NCBI RefSeq assembly: GCF_963583255.1
Contig: NC_084805.1
Span: 3,613,060-3,677,059 of the forward strand
DNA length: 64,000 nt
Direction of reading: 5' to 3'
Source: Pyrus communis
Lineage: Eukaryota; Streptophyta; Magnoliopsida; Rosales; Rosaceae
Made by a program: the position numbers and the translations under genes. The notes beneath the pieces are model-generated. The model was given only the letters and a program-made list of their open reading frames with translations. It made no database searches and was not told the DNA's origin. Shown piece after piece: positions 1 to 11,612 of the stretch (position 1 is the first letter of the stretch; every line of letters begins with the position of its first letter).

Positions 1-590
1 TCACTGCCCCTTTCTTTGAATAGACTCGCTACCACATTCCTTGGTATTTTCTGAATATTGATGTTGTCCTAGAGTTTTGAAAACGAAAATGTTATTTCAT
101 CTTAAAGTGCTGTTATTTGAGCCACATTCTCTGGCGATCCTTCCTACATACGTGACTTGGGTAGGAGGACAACAATGTCCAACAGTAAATGTGGGTACAG
201 AAAACATTGTTGTTTTACCCTATTCTTTGATCCGACATAATTAGCCAACGATTCAAAGAAATCCTGGCAAGTACGTGTGCCGTATACCAAAATTTCTCCA
301 TTCCCATTTTGAGCCTCATTGCACTCAGCTACAACATATAACTCGACACTTTTTCAAACTTCCACTGACCCTGAACTGGTTAACCATGTAGAAAAGTATA
401 ACGGTTCCAAGTAAAAAAAACGAAAGGGCAACCGCCATCCGAAAAAAATATAGCTCCACAACTTTCTGAATACTTTGTTATTTTACAAGGACTATCAATG
501 TTACATGAGCCCAAAGCAATGATAAATTCATAAACAATATTGCACAGCAGCTTCCGGAACATCATTTGAACTCCGTAATAATACATTACC
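1..590 (-). other. Unrecognised coding-like block downstream of the VTT gene
   Basis: On the minus strand one frame stays open from 586 to 380 and ends FVFFTWNRYTFLHG before a stop. About 40 nt further on, another frame is open across roughly 350-165 and includes AECNEAQNGNGEILVYGTRT and CQDFFESLANYVGSKNRVK. Both have protein-like composition, but they are separated by a stop and a frame change, and I recognise no family. It may be a decayed gene, part of the 3' UTR of the VTT gene, or chance. The VTT stop codon lies at 759-761. Confidence 0.25.
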
Positions 591-758
591 TAGCAAAGAA
601 TGCTTTGAGAAGCCTATATTGAAAAACAGACACTCACTTTTGGAACCGGAATACTTAAGCTTCGCCATTTTGTAACATTTGCACTACTTAGCGTTGAGAC
701 TACACAAGTCGCCTTTTGGACAGAAGCACGGAATGGGGGTTCCTCACCACCAGAACTT

Positions 759-3700
759 TCATTCGTAGATTCGCTTCCTCTTCAAAACGGTTGGAAATAT
801 AATCAAAGAGCCAATGAGGAAAAGCACAAACAAAGTTTTAAAGTCATAGAGATCCTTAACTGAATTGAGATCCCCCAGAGCAAGGCCAGCCTAGCAAAAC
901 AAAATCAGCAGGTATTAACGACTACGATGAAAACATTTCAAGAAAAGAAACTGTCATATGTAAACTTGAAAAACAGATTTCAGACAGTCTAAGATGTTCG
1001 GATGTAAGCAAACAGTTAAAGAATAGCCCCTGCATTAAAGTGAGATGAATTCTGGGAATAAAAGGTCCTCAGAGAAAACTAATTAAAGATGTCAACTATA
1101 CTTTAAACCAATGGGATCAGATGTTCCGTTTATGTGTATCTTGATTATTTTGGTCACAATCGTGATGCCTTCTCTATGTGCAACGAAGCTCTATTTTATA
1201 TTTTTAATATTATTAATAAGTGCAGCAAATAAAGTGGCCATACAACACGGTACGCAAGTTAACATGATGAAAATCAATTTAATCTGTCGTATTTTTATTT
1301 GGACAGGGACAATGCGTAAAATGCATGTAAGAACGCAATTCTTAGTAATATTGCTAGTGCAGTTATTAAATTCTATACCTGCAATCTAACTAAGAAAGCT
1401 TTAATTATCATGGCCTATCTCACATGGGCAAATCAATCATCAAACATAGAAAGTCCTTCTGCACCTATACACAGCACGGGAAGCTTGACAATGACAGCCT
1501 TACCGAGACCCCTTAATTCATCCTCAAAATATATATTTTTTCTAATTACTTTATATTTACTGTAATAATAATCAATTTGATTTCTTTATGATTTATTGCA
1601 TTGTAAAAAGACAAATTTGACACTACGAGGTATAGAACTATTTCAACCAAAAACTAACATTCAAAAATTTGCAAATTTCATGAGACTTTGTTCTAGATTT
1701 AGGTATTCATACAAGAGCTTGAAGGCCTCGACCAAATTTGATTATAATATCGAATTATGCCAAGAACATGCTAATACTAGAGTTTACCACAGTCTAAGTA
1801 CTCTGACCAAAATTAGTTCACTCTTGGACCCTAGGAGTATGGGACTCCAAGTCAATGGGATCTTGACTAGACACATTGTCAAAAGAGAAGAACCAAAACC
1901 AGAAGGTTTTCTGGATGGAAGTCAACTAACATAGTTGGTCGACTTCTTCTTTGGCTCAATCGCCTGACCTCCCAGCAGGCTACCTTTGCCAGCAGTTGGC
2001 TGAAGACCCTTACAATTTAAATATCTCATGCAACCGCCAATTACACTTCAGATTGAAGATAAGACAACAAAACACATATCCACTAAGGTTCTGCAATCCA
2101 CTGGTGTTACCTTGTGTTTTCCAGACTCTACATATCTGAGAAATGGAATTTTATTAAAGACTTAAAATTGAGATGAAAAACTTAGTGAACCAGAGGTCCA
2201 CCCACTATACGATACAACCCTAGAACAAAATCCAAAAACACACCTCTAACATTGCAATACAACTCTAATAACTATCCTACAGCAGCTCCCCAATCTAATA
2301 AAATTACAGAAAATGCAAAATCTCTAAAGGTTGGAGAAAGCAAGAAACCATAGTACACACACCACAAGGAAGTTAAGCTCATGTCATTACCCAAGAAAGC
2401 AATAATACATAGCACATACCCGCCACAGCCAAACTCCACTCAAGTTCTTCTATTTCTGACCAACCAAATTACCCAAGACATGCTTTTGACAAAAAAAAAA
2501 AAAAAAAAAAAAAAAAATATTTGAAAACGTGACCAACAAATAATAACCTAATTGAACCATGCTTCTCTGACAACCCCCACCACAGCATCAATGCTTATGG
2601 ATTACCACCTCTAAATACGGCATACTTCAAGGCCTTAAAGTCCAAAACCTCCAAAAGCATAACAAAACAATGAAGTAAAATGCTGCCCAGAGCTAATCTA
2701 AGCAGTGTGGACTGTTTAACAAATTTGTTATTAAAAAGTATAGCGAGCACCATATGCAAACACCAAAACAGGAATATATAGAAGACAATAACTAACCACA
2801 AAATAGTAAGATGAGAAAGTTCCATTTATTTTACAGAAAATAAAGTTGGCATTTAATTAGTAGAAAGAACTTACTCTGACTGTGATATAAGATGCTGGAA
2901 TAAGTCCAATAAAAGTCGCCAGAAAGAAAATATGAAACGGTATATCAACAATTGGAGATGCCAAGTTGATGAAAAGGTTCGGCAAGGTTGGAGTTATCCT
3001 AAGAAAAAGCATGTAATTTAGCAGCTTTTCCCTACGCTTTGCAATCTGGATGCACAAAAGTTAAGGTTAAAGTAGTGGAAGATGGTAGCAGAATGATCAA
3101 TTTTAACGAAGTAATAAGAAGTACCTCTGCCTGAAAAAATCTCAACTTTTCTGGCCAAAACCAACTAACAAAAGGCCTTCCAATTAACTTAGACAAAAAG
3201 AAGCAAGATGACGCTCCAGCTGTAGCGTTGCAGACAACCAAAATAAGGCCTCTGATTACACCAAAAAGAGCTCCAGCTAACAATGACATAAAAATTGTCC
3301 CAGGAATCATAAAAGTCTGCATGAAGATGTAAGTAGAGCAGTAACCCAGAATAAATTGTGCTGGATAATCATTGGCATATGTTGCCAGATTGTCTCTGCA
3401 GAAGATTATAAAAAATATTAAAAATCAGAACAAGCATTCAGGGGAAGTGACTAATGTTAAATGGGACCATAAAGGCCACAGAACTGGATAAATAGACAGC
3501 CAAAAGTGAAAACATGACATGACTCCAAGGCATAGACCAAAACTGCATCTGTCTCTCTCAGTGGTGTGTAACGTGCAAAAGGGACGTGAAATGTAGGTAT
3601 CCATTTACAGGTGCATCCCCCAGTGACTTCTTGGATTTGAAAATGACTGTTTGAAATGAACGAGTTACCTTCAGTTTTCCTCCAATTGTTGAAAACTTAA

Positions 3701-4681
3701 GTCATGAGGTATGGTCTTAGTAACTGAGACAAACATTTTGGAGATGTGTTCTCATGGTCAATTATAGGTTCTCTATGAATGGAAAGAAAGGCGAGTTTGT
3801 TCTAATATTGACTTTGCGATTCTTCTCAGGCTTCCATATTGCCAAAGATTGAAGAACAGATTTTCCCTTTTTTAACACGCCGAGAAAAAGGGGAGAGAGT
3901 GGTGGGGGTGGATGCCTATTTGTTACCATCTGAAAGCTGGCTACAGATATATTCTTTCTATCAAGTCTCAGATGCAAATGCAGTCTAAACGTTACACAAG
4001 TTCCTTCTACATTCTCATTCTACCAACGTCTTCAAATACGCCTATGAAACAATATGCAATACCTTGCAGAGGTGAATTCGAAGGTGTAGTGACTAAAAAG
4101 AAGCCCTATCGACGTAGGATTTCTACTTGTTTCATAATTTTTATTCGAATTTCAAATCAACCCAACATTTGTGACAATATCTTTGGAGAAACCGCAAATT
4201 AAACGCCATGTTTGAACAAATATCGGACCTCTTATGCAAATCAGAGAAAGAGAAAGAAAAAAAAAAAAAAAAGCAACTCAGATAATAAATTTTTCCGCAA
4301 TCATCAAATTAGTGTAAACAAAATCTCAATAACCCTTCAACAACACAACCACAATATAATGTATTCGAAAAATTTGAACAACAAATCCAAATTAGAAATT
4401 GATTGAATCGCGAAAGGGACGTACTTGAGAAGGCGAAGATCGACAATGGTGCGGGGCAGCTTGAGTTTACCGTACTCGGCGGCGGGCATGGTCAAGTAGA
4501 CGCAGGAGAGGCCGGTAGAGAAGACCAAGACAACGGCGAGAGCCGCCGCGAGCTCCCACCGCGAAAGCGGAAACCTTTCGGACTTGAGCTTCTTGCCGGT
4601 GGACCAATCGTCCTCCTTGGCATTCTCCTCGTCCCTCGGCAGCCTCCCCGCGTCCCCCGCCAGATTTCTCGGAGCCGCCAT
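759..4681 (-). CDS. VTT-domain (SNARE-associated Golgi / TMEM41-like) membrane protein, 4 exons
   Basis: Joining exons 4425-4681, 3125-3395, 2875-3045 and 759-890 gives 831 nt, an intact 276-residue frame ending in TGA. All three introns have GT donors and AG acceptors; phases are 2, 0 and 0. The N-terminus is hydrophilic, then come a membrane segment (WELAAALAVVLVFSTGL), the VTT core (FMIPGTIFMSLLAGALFGV, then GASSCFFLSKLIGRP) and the second hallmark (RITPTLPNLFINLASP). The last exon encodes AGLALGDL...DLYDFKTL and ends in the basic tail KRKRIYE. Family knowledge: VMP1/TMEM41/Tvp38/DedA proteins are multi-pass ER/Golgi membrane proteins, and VMP1 and TMEM41B scramble phospholipids. The closest match from memory is the Arabidopsis gene beside VND7. 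Intron 3 is 1,984 bp and holds only short spurious ORFs and a poly-A run. The role in this plant is inferred from the family only. Confidence 0.9.
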
Positions 4682-5567
4682 GTACGGATTGCACCAGCAC
4701 CGACACGAAGATGATGAGGGCCCACTTCAATAGTAACACTCATTCATCGACAAATTTGCGTCCTTGGTTTCGTTGTCAAGGTCGAAGCTTCAAAGTGTGG
4801 TTTTTAGAATGCGACCCACATCGATCAAAGATTCAAAATCTGAGAGAGACATATGTTGTTGGATCAAATACTTGGATTCAAATTTGGGAATTGAATTTGG
4901 TTTCGGTTTTGGGTGTGAAAATTGAGATTCAATTCCCTTTTGTTGGTGCGTAACAATCAGATTCAATTTATGTGGAAAAAGGAACAAGAAAGATGGAAAG
5001 CGAATGAAAAAAGAGAGACGAAAGGACTATGAACCGAAAATATATAAAAAAAAGGAGGTTGTGTAATATATTAAACACTGTTTTTCCTAATTTTTACTTT
5101 CATAATTTTAAATTTTGATATTTGTATCTATTTATTACATCAATTTTAAAATTTAAAGATCATAAAGTAGAGACAGTTTGCCACTTGTTTGTTTTGGTTA
5201 TATTTGTCGTCACTGGTTAAAGTAGATTTTTGTGAATGATAAGTTTGATGATGATAGAGATTGTAATGATTTATTTATTTATTTATTAAAAAAAAAAAGA
5301 TGAGTGCAAGAAGGAAAAAAAACCTTTGTTGCTTTCAATAAAAAGTCATGGTCGTTTAACAAAAATCATATGGCGTCAATCTTCCTTCGTAGTCTTTCAA
5401 AAATCGCAGATGGATCGAGGAATCCAAATCCAACAAATAAACATCCATATTTAAAATCCAAACATGTTAGTATTGAAATCGTATTTTAATCCTACTTTGT
5501 AACAATGACGAACAAAATATTTCTTTTAAGTGAAAAAGCCTCACACAATGGGAAAAATCCACGAGCA
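4682..5567. other. Upstream region of the VTT gene, up to the assembly gap
   Basis: This 0.9-kb stretch lies upstream of the minus-strand VTT start and carries its promoter. It is AT-rich with A-runs (4258-4272 lies just inside intron 1; 5287-5299 is here). The ORFs seen here are short and show no family signature. The sequence just left of the gap (5480-5567) does not encode the expected third NAC exon in any frame I could read. Confidence 0.5.
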
Positions 5568-5767
5568 NNNNNNNNNNNNNNNNNNNNNNNNNNNNNNNNN
5601 NNNNNNNNNNNNNNNNNNNNNNNNNNNNNNNNNNNNNNNNNNNNNNNNNNNNNNNNNNNNNNNNNNNNNNNNNNNNNNNNNNNNNNNNNNNNNNNNNNNN
5701 NNNNNNNNNNNNNNNNNNNNNNNNNNNNNNNNNNNNNNNNNNNNNNNNNNNNNNNNNNNNNNNNNNN
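5568..5767. other. Assembly gap of exactly 200 N
   Basis: Positions 5568-5767 are all N. Exactly 200 is typical of a placeholder of unknown true length. It falls in the intron after NAC exon 2, so the rest of that gene is hidden or lost here. Frames drawn through it are meaningless. Confidence 0.98.
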
Positions 5768-5896
5768 GTGTAATGACGGCATTTCTCTTTAACAATAAAG
5801 TTTTCAGAGAATTATTAATGAGTATTGTCAAATGCTGGGATCAATTGAGGAAAATTAAATAACAAGTTAATGGATAGACGATGTTGAAGAACTTGC

Positions 5897-6661
5897 CTGA
5901 GGGGGTGCATGTTCAGAAGTTTGGAGTCGATATTCATGTATGATCCAGTCGGTTTTGTTGCCGTTAGGTGCCCGTCCCTTGTAGAACACCAGGGTCTTCC
6001 TCATTCCTATAATGTTGTCCTTTGAAAGCACTGCCTTGTCTCTTCCTGTTGCCTTCCAGAATCCAGCAGCTGTGGCTCTATTTGTCCGCGTTCCAGTCGG
6101 GTACTTCTTGTCTTTGTGACTGAAGAAGTACCACTCGTTCTGTTCACTGTAACCTAACCTGCATCTCGCTGTACCACACAATACATATACATAGTTCTCA
6201 GAATGACTGAATATGCTCATAATCTTATGAGATGTCAATAAAAACTCTTTTGTTTAGCCATTGATGAGTGATGACAGAGAGTAGCATTTGTGTTTATGTT
6301 GTTTCTATCTGTTTTGTTTTGATTTTGCTACCAACAAGCATCCGCGCATTTTTCCAATGTTGTTTTCTTTCTACACGTTGCCATATCCAAAATTTGTAAA
6401 TATAAATATAGTATGAACACAAAAACGCCCTTAGGACCATATCTATTTATGCCATTTCGAAGTCAAGCTGCAAATGTTAAAATTAAGTTGGTTCTAAGTA
6501 CGTTGTATGTCCCATGGTTCGATTTTGTATAGGTCAATGTCAACGATGACATCTAGGTCAATATGTAGTGAGTTGATCTTTCTTTTCAGGTAGTAACCCA
6601 CAAGTTCTTCTTCTGTCGGGTGAAATCTGAAGCCTGGTGGAACACAAGATTCCATCTCCAT
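5897..6661 (-). CDS. VND7: VND7-type NAC transcription factor, 5' part (exons 1-2 of a gene broken by a gap)
   Basis: Exon 1 (6502-6661) starts ATG and encodes 53 residues plus one base, including [20 protein letters not shown] and IEPWDIQ. Exon 2 (5897-6168) continues in frame to residue 144 with [47 protein letters not shown] and HEYRLQTSE. These are NAC subdomains A-D; the last conserved block (EEGWVVCRAFKK in the family) and the C-terminal activation region are missing. [18 protein letters not shown] and EYRLQ fit VND7 better than VND1-6 or NST. VND7 is a master switch of xylem vessel differentiation (secondary wall and programmed cell death). Intron 1 starts GTACTT; intron 2 starts GCAAGT, a GC-type donor. 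Only 129 bases of intron follow before the gap. The orthology call rests on residues plus neighbouring genes. Confidence 0.85.
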
Positions 6662-6760
6662 TACTAATGTTCAGTATGTAGACGCACCTGCATATCAGGC
6701 AAGGAAGTATGAGGAAGAGTAATTATTATACTTTTGACCAGCTATATATGTGCATGAGTG

Positions 6761-6767
6761 TTTATAG
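6761..6767 (-). promoter_or_regulatory. TATA box upstream of the NAC (VND7-type) gene
   Basis: The minus strand reads CTATAAA about 100 bases upstream of the ATG at 6661, followed by a CT-rich context. Spacing allows a leader of roughly 70 bases. It was assigned from motif and position only. Confidence 0.5.
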
Positions 6768-8521
6768 AGAGAGTACTACCAATCTTGTTGTAGTAATAAC
6801 AACGTAATTATGTGTTATTAACTAAAATCTTATCATAATCATATTATACAGTATATATGAGATATTATATTTGAACGTGATTGCATTACACTACTAGCAT
6901 TCAAAATGGTACAACCCTCTTCTTATTAAAGGGTACCATAGAATTTTCCTATGTATATTCATCCATCTCGTGAAATAAAAAGAGTCATGTGATCCATTTT
7001 TTTCTCACAGACATATTGCCTATGTAACAGTCATGGTTGTCATTCCTAATCTTCTATATTTAACATTTTGTAGTCCCTTTCTTTATAACTTAGTTTCAAT
7101 TTCTTAGGACTTATAAATTCCTTACTCAAACATATAGCCGCAAGCTTCTTGTAATTGGCCTAGGTCTAACATCAAAGAGAAGACAACCAAACAATTTACT
7201 CTTAATTTGGAGAGATACTGAAGAAGGAATTCTATAAGTTTTATAGAACCTATACTATAGGGGCTAAATTGTTAGCTAGTAATGATGGCGATTTCACTTT
7301 GTGGGAGCTGTGAGTGGTCCTGCATGTGTTTTTAGCTAAATGACACTGCGGAAAAAGAAATCATGACAGACTAGTAGTGGATTGGAAACCACCACACACT
7401 AACATTAAAACATAGGATTATCTTATAATTAAGCTCAAGTAATTTGTTTTCATTAGTTGCATGGAGTAATTAGGCAAAAGTATATCAAACACAAAAGTTG
7501 GCCGAAAAGCTTGACTTTGCTGGCACAAGCATGTTATATTTCTTTGAGTGCAGTGCACTCCCTGCTTCCTACCTCCTGCTCGATCAATCTCTACTGGTAG
7601 TAACAGTGGCGCGAATTAAATTCCTTTAAGCATTTCATTTCATACCCAGGACATAGCCACACAATCAAAACTAATCTATTAAGACCAATCTAAGATTTTC
7701 ATTAATTACCGTGAGATTGTCAATTTGATCTATATAGTACAAACAAATCATTGATCGATCGATGGATCATCCATAACACAAAATGTTAATTTCTAATTAA
7801 CCGTAAATGTAGATGGATGACACAAACACTAGTAAGCTCATCAGTTAAAAGGCACTAAGAAATTAAAAAAAAAAAATTGCAATATATATGTTGTATAATA
7901 TATAGTTCTGCATGCTGCATTGTGATTGAGTACATATACATGATCGGAATAGTATATCATGCACACAGGAAAATACTCACAGGAAATCTATAAAATGTGT
8001 TGCTCCAGCTGCCTTCTTTGCTCTAGGAAGAGAACTTGTAAGAGATCAGGAAAGGAAATACTCAAGGATGATATATGCAGACGTAAAAAAAAGAAGGAAA
8101 TATTGAAGATGTATGTATTAGTTGGATCCGGGGAACCCTAGCTTCTGTGTGTGTAAGAGAGAGAGAGAGAGAGCTTCTGCAGTTTCTGTGAAGTGAATAT
8201 TAATTTGTTGATGAAGAGAAAGAGAGGCTAATAAATGTATTTATATACATGGGCCAGCTGCTCGATGGTGATCATGACGAAGATTTAGATGAAGAAAATA
8301 GCTAGTTGTAATTAGTTTAAAAACAAGAGGTATGGTATGGAATTAAGAGAGAGGAGAGGAGAGGGTAGTTAAGAATGGTAATGGTATTGATTGCGCATTG
8401 GCATCGCGCGTGGGGTGGCAGCTGAGACAATGAGATGCAAAGCTTGTGTTTGGACGGCGTGAGTGTGACACCATGTTTACACGCCACCCCCGCCCACCGC
8501 TATTTTGTGTTCTAAGATTTT

Positions 8522-8522
<1 letters not shown>

Positions 8523-8581
<59 letters not shown>
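8523..8581. repeat. Compound (AC)n(TA)n microsatellite
   Basis: An alternating AC tract of about 35 bases passes directly into an AT tract of about 24 bases. A minus-strand ORF beginning with alternating Cys-Val codons is created by it and is not a gene. Confidence 0.95.
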
Positions 8582-8582
<1 letters not shown>

Positions 8583-8768
8583 CTATGTATGTGTATACAT
8601 ATACTATTCCTTTAACTAAACTACGTTTTAAGCTTTAAGATTTAACAACATTCACTCCCACACTATCCCTTGAATTTATCATCTCATTTTTTGTTGTTTA
8701 TATAAATAGTTTTTCAAATCCCCCTCGAGAAAAAGAGTTATCAGTTTTCAAAATACATCACTAACATA

Positions 8769-8770
<2 letters not shown>

Positions 8771-8807
<37 letters not shown>
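8771..8807. repeat. (TA)n microsatellite
   Basis: A perfect TA alternation of about 37 bases in non-coding DNA. Confidence 0.95.
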
Positions 8808-8810
<3 letters not shown>

Positions 8811-11300
8811 ATCATCACATTCTCTCCTTTCACTATCCATCTACTCCTCCCTGTCGATTCTGTTTGGTGTGCCGGCCTTTGCCATTTGGTACCATTCATC
8901 TGCTGCCACATATACAGCCGTGGCAGACTCCCAACCTGCCCACATCAAATAGCTCATTTTCTAGTGAGTTTTATCGTATTCATTTTTATTTAATTTGTAT
9001 CTGCCAGATGAGTCTCGCCAAAGTCATCCATCACTCTTCGATCACTAAATTAAGGTTGGGATAATATAATGGGCTAAGCTTTCTTATTTGTTAATTAATA
9101 CACTTGGGAACAAGAACAACCTTTCTTATTCATTCCATTCAGTCCTTATCAGTGGGTTAAATATATATAGATACAACTAGAAAAAATATTTTTCTCTGAT
9201 TTAGATAAAACCCTGTCGTCCCCTTTACAGCTATTTTTTATCTTGTTAATGTGTGGTTATAAACTAACATTGTTTTAGTTCTGTTGGAAAAGGTTTCCTT
9301 GGATTTCACTACTAAATTTCCCGGATTTATATAAGGGCCAGTAAACCTATATACCTGCAACGTGGAAAGGTTGTCAGGCAGTATGTGGGGAGCTACACTT
9401 TCTTGTGCTCTTGGTGCAGATCACGATCACATTGCGGAAAGATCATAGTTAAAAATAGGAGAGCTTCAGTTGAGTTAAATGTTTTTCATCCTACACTGTA
9501 TTGAATATATTTCAATATCTGAACCATATATTTTAGTTCATCTTTAAAAGATTATTACTACAAAAAAAAAAAAAAAAAAAAAAACACCTATATCCATTGT
9601 TCTCATTTCAAGCTTTTCTCGAAATATTGTTTATATCGTATTTATTTACTTTTTTTGCTTAAGCTAGATATCTTAGCCATTTCAGATTCATCTATTTTTT
9701 TTTCAAGGATGATCTATAAATAAAGATTTAAAAACATACAGTTTTTAAAACAAAAACACTCATGTGCTAACATGATCGTTAGTTAATACGGTGTTAACTA
9801 TTTATTTGAGGCCACTCCACGTATATCTCCCATAATCCGAAATGTTTATTTTGTTAAGTAATCATTCAGAGATCATCATTGCATAAAATTAACCATTTCA
9901 AAAATTGTTTTATACCATTCAATTGTTATCATCAAAATTTTGTTTATTTATATGAAATGTTGTGTTTGTCTCTTTCTTCGATTATAGTTGGGTGACTATG
10001 TCGGAGAAATTTTATAATACATGTGGGTTATGAAGGGAAAACTTTGTTCAATTAAGATTATTTGAGAAACACATACAATAAAATTAACATTAAAGGCGGA
10101 ACTAAGGAAAACATGACCTCAAAATTCAATCTTTAACCCATGAAAAATTCAAAAGCCTAGTGACTCACCACAAATTGGAAAGAGAAAGGATTGAGCTTCA
10201 TGCCCTTAAAGCACATCCTTGTTTACACAAGGTTATTACCCGAGTGAAAGGCCTTCAATTTCTACCCTTGATCCTATGTTTGCTCCTTGTAGATGTGTTG
10301 AATGGAAACTCCGAGTTCCAAAAGGATGGAACCTCTAAGTCTCCACACCAAAGATCTTTGCTCCTTGTAGACAAGAAGTTATCCATGTCCATTATCCAAT
10401 GTGATTATTATCCATGAGTCCATATGATTCATGTGAATTGATTTGGAACATTCTTCTTAAATCGTATTCACGTGCTTTGCCAAAAGATTCCCGAATCATA
10501 CCACAAAGTGTTCTCCTTCTAGGACTGAAGGTTAGAGATCCCTTGTTGTACACTCACATGTCTCTATAAATAAATCAATGATCCCAGCAATGCTAGGAAC
10601 GTACCCAAGATTGCGCATGGTCTTTGTTGCATTGTTATATGATCAAAGACGTATTCATAAGGCAACCGTGGCGTCTTAGAAAAAGGACTACTTTACATTA
10701 TTGCCACATGAGGACTCTTTGTCGATCATAGTTCAGTGAACTCCATAACCTTTTGAGCACCTATATGTTTGTCATAGTGTCTTACACTAATGACTTGAGA
10801 CAAGTCATACTCTTGATTAACATATCACATACTAACCTTTGCAGATTATTAATGCCCAATTGACAATCTTATGGCTACAAATGTTTTAGGAATGAATATA
10901 AGAGAAAGGTCTCATTGATTTAACTATCTTAGATCACTTGTCCCTTAGGTTAATTACATTCCTTAGATTCTATTATTGATTATATACATAATATGTAAGA
11001 ACACTATAACAAACATTGCCCTTCCATTAAACTAAACTAGCATTGCCTACACACTTTGTTTGTGTGAATATTTTTTATTTTTGTTTTTAAAATAGGAAGA
11101 AGAGAGGGAGAGTGAGAATGTGGGAGTGGGAGTGAGAATAGAGATTTCTGTTTTTTGTGTTTTATTTTGTAATATTATATATATGCTAAAATCATTCCTA
11201 AAGCTGTTACATAAATGAGTGGCTTTCAAGGTATACTTCAAACATATTATGGTTATTGTAAGGGATGAAAGACTATTTTAAGGCACGTAGTAACAAAATT

Positions 11301-11612
11301 ATGTGTTTGTCAAAGTTTTGCACACTCCTAATACTCTTAACCCTAATATTCAAAGAATGTTTACAAGGTGACTCAAGATTCCTAGGAGATAACATGCGCA
11401 CTTTGTTAGATCCTAGAAGCATGTATATGTGTGTTTTCATACATCTTACTAATGTTAAAATCTGCAGAGATTTGCCCCTATATATAAGTAATGTGTCTCT
11501 CCAAATAATGTGTAACTCTTCAGTTACACCCATTGAATTAGACACATTGCTTCACCAAAAGTTGCTTATAGGAAGCTATTCTGCGCCTTGCAATGTGACA
11601 AAAAGTCACTAA
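11301..11612 (+). other. Possible small secreted peptide ORF (weak)
   Basis: From the ATG at 11301 the frame starts MCLSKFCTLLILLTLIFKEC, which looks like a signal peptide, and continues about 100 residues to TAA. No known peptide-hormone motif (CLE, RGF, CEP, IDA, CIF) is visible, and codon use is not convincing. It could be chance in AT-rich DNA. It is listed because a hydrophobic N-terminus directly at an ATG is the only protein-like feature in this region. Confidence 0.15.

Noticed and set aside
2595..2825. Minus-strand ORF ending LDFKALKYAVFRGGNP, at first taken as the last exon of the VTT gene
   Set aside because: No acceptor joins it in frame after exon 3, while 759-890 has a perfect acceptor, phase and the family's C-terminal sequence (AGLALGDL, DLYDFKTL, KRKRIYE).
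4403..4743. Several overlapping ORFs on both strands over VTT exon 1
   Set aside because: They are shadows of the GC-rich first exon in other frames.
5492..5862. Long ORFs through 5568-5767
   Set aside because: They are made of N codons across the assembly gap.
7959..8141. Plus-strand Cys/Lys-rich ORF of 60 codons upstream of the NAC gene
   Set aside because: No family motif, low-complexity Lys run, and location in AT-rich promoter DNA.
8343..8558. Minus-strand ORF starting with Cys-Val repeats
   Set aside because: Its start is a translated AC microsatellite; the rest has no similarity to a known family.
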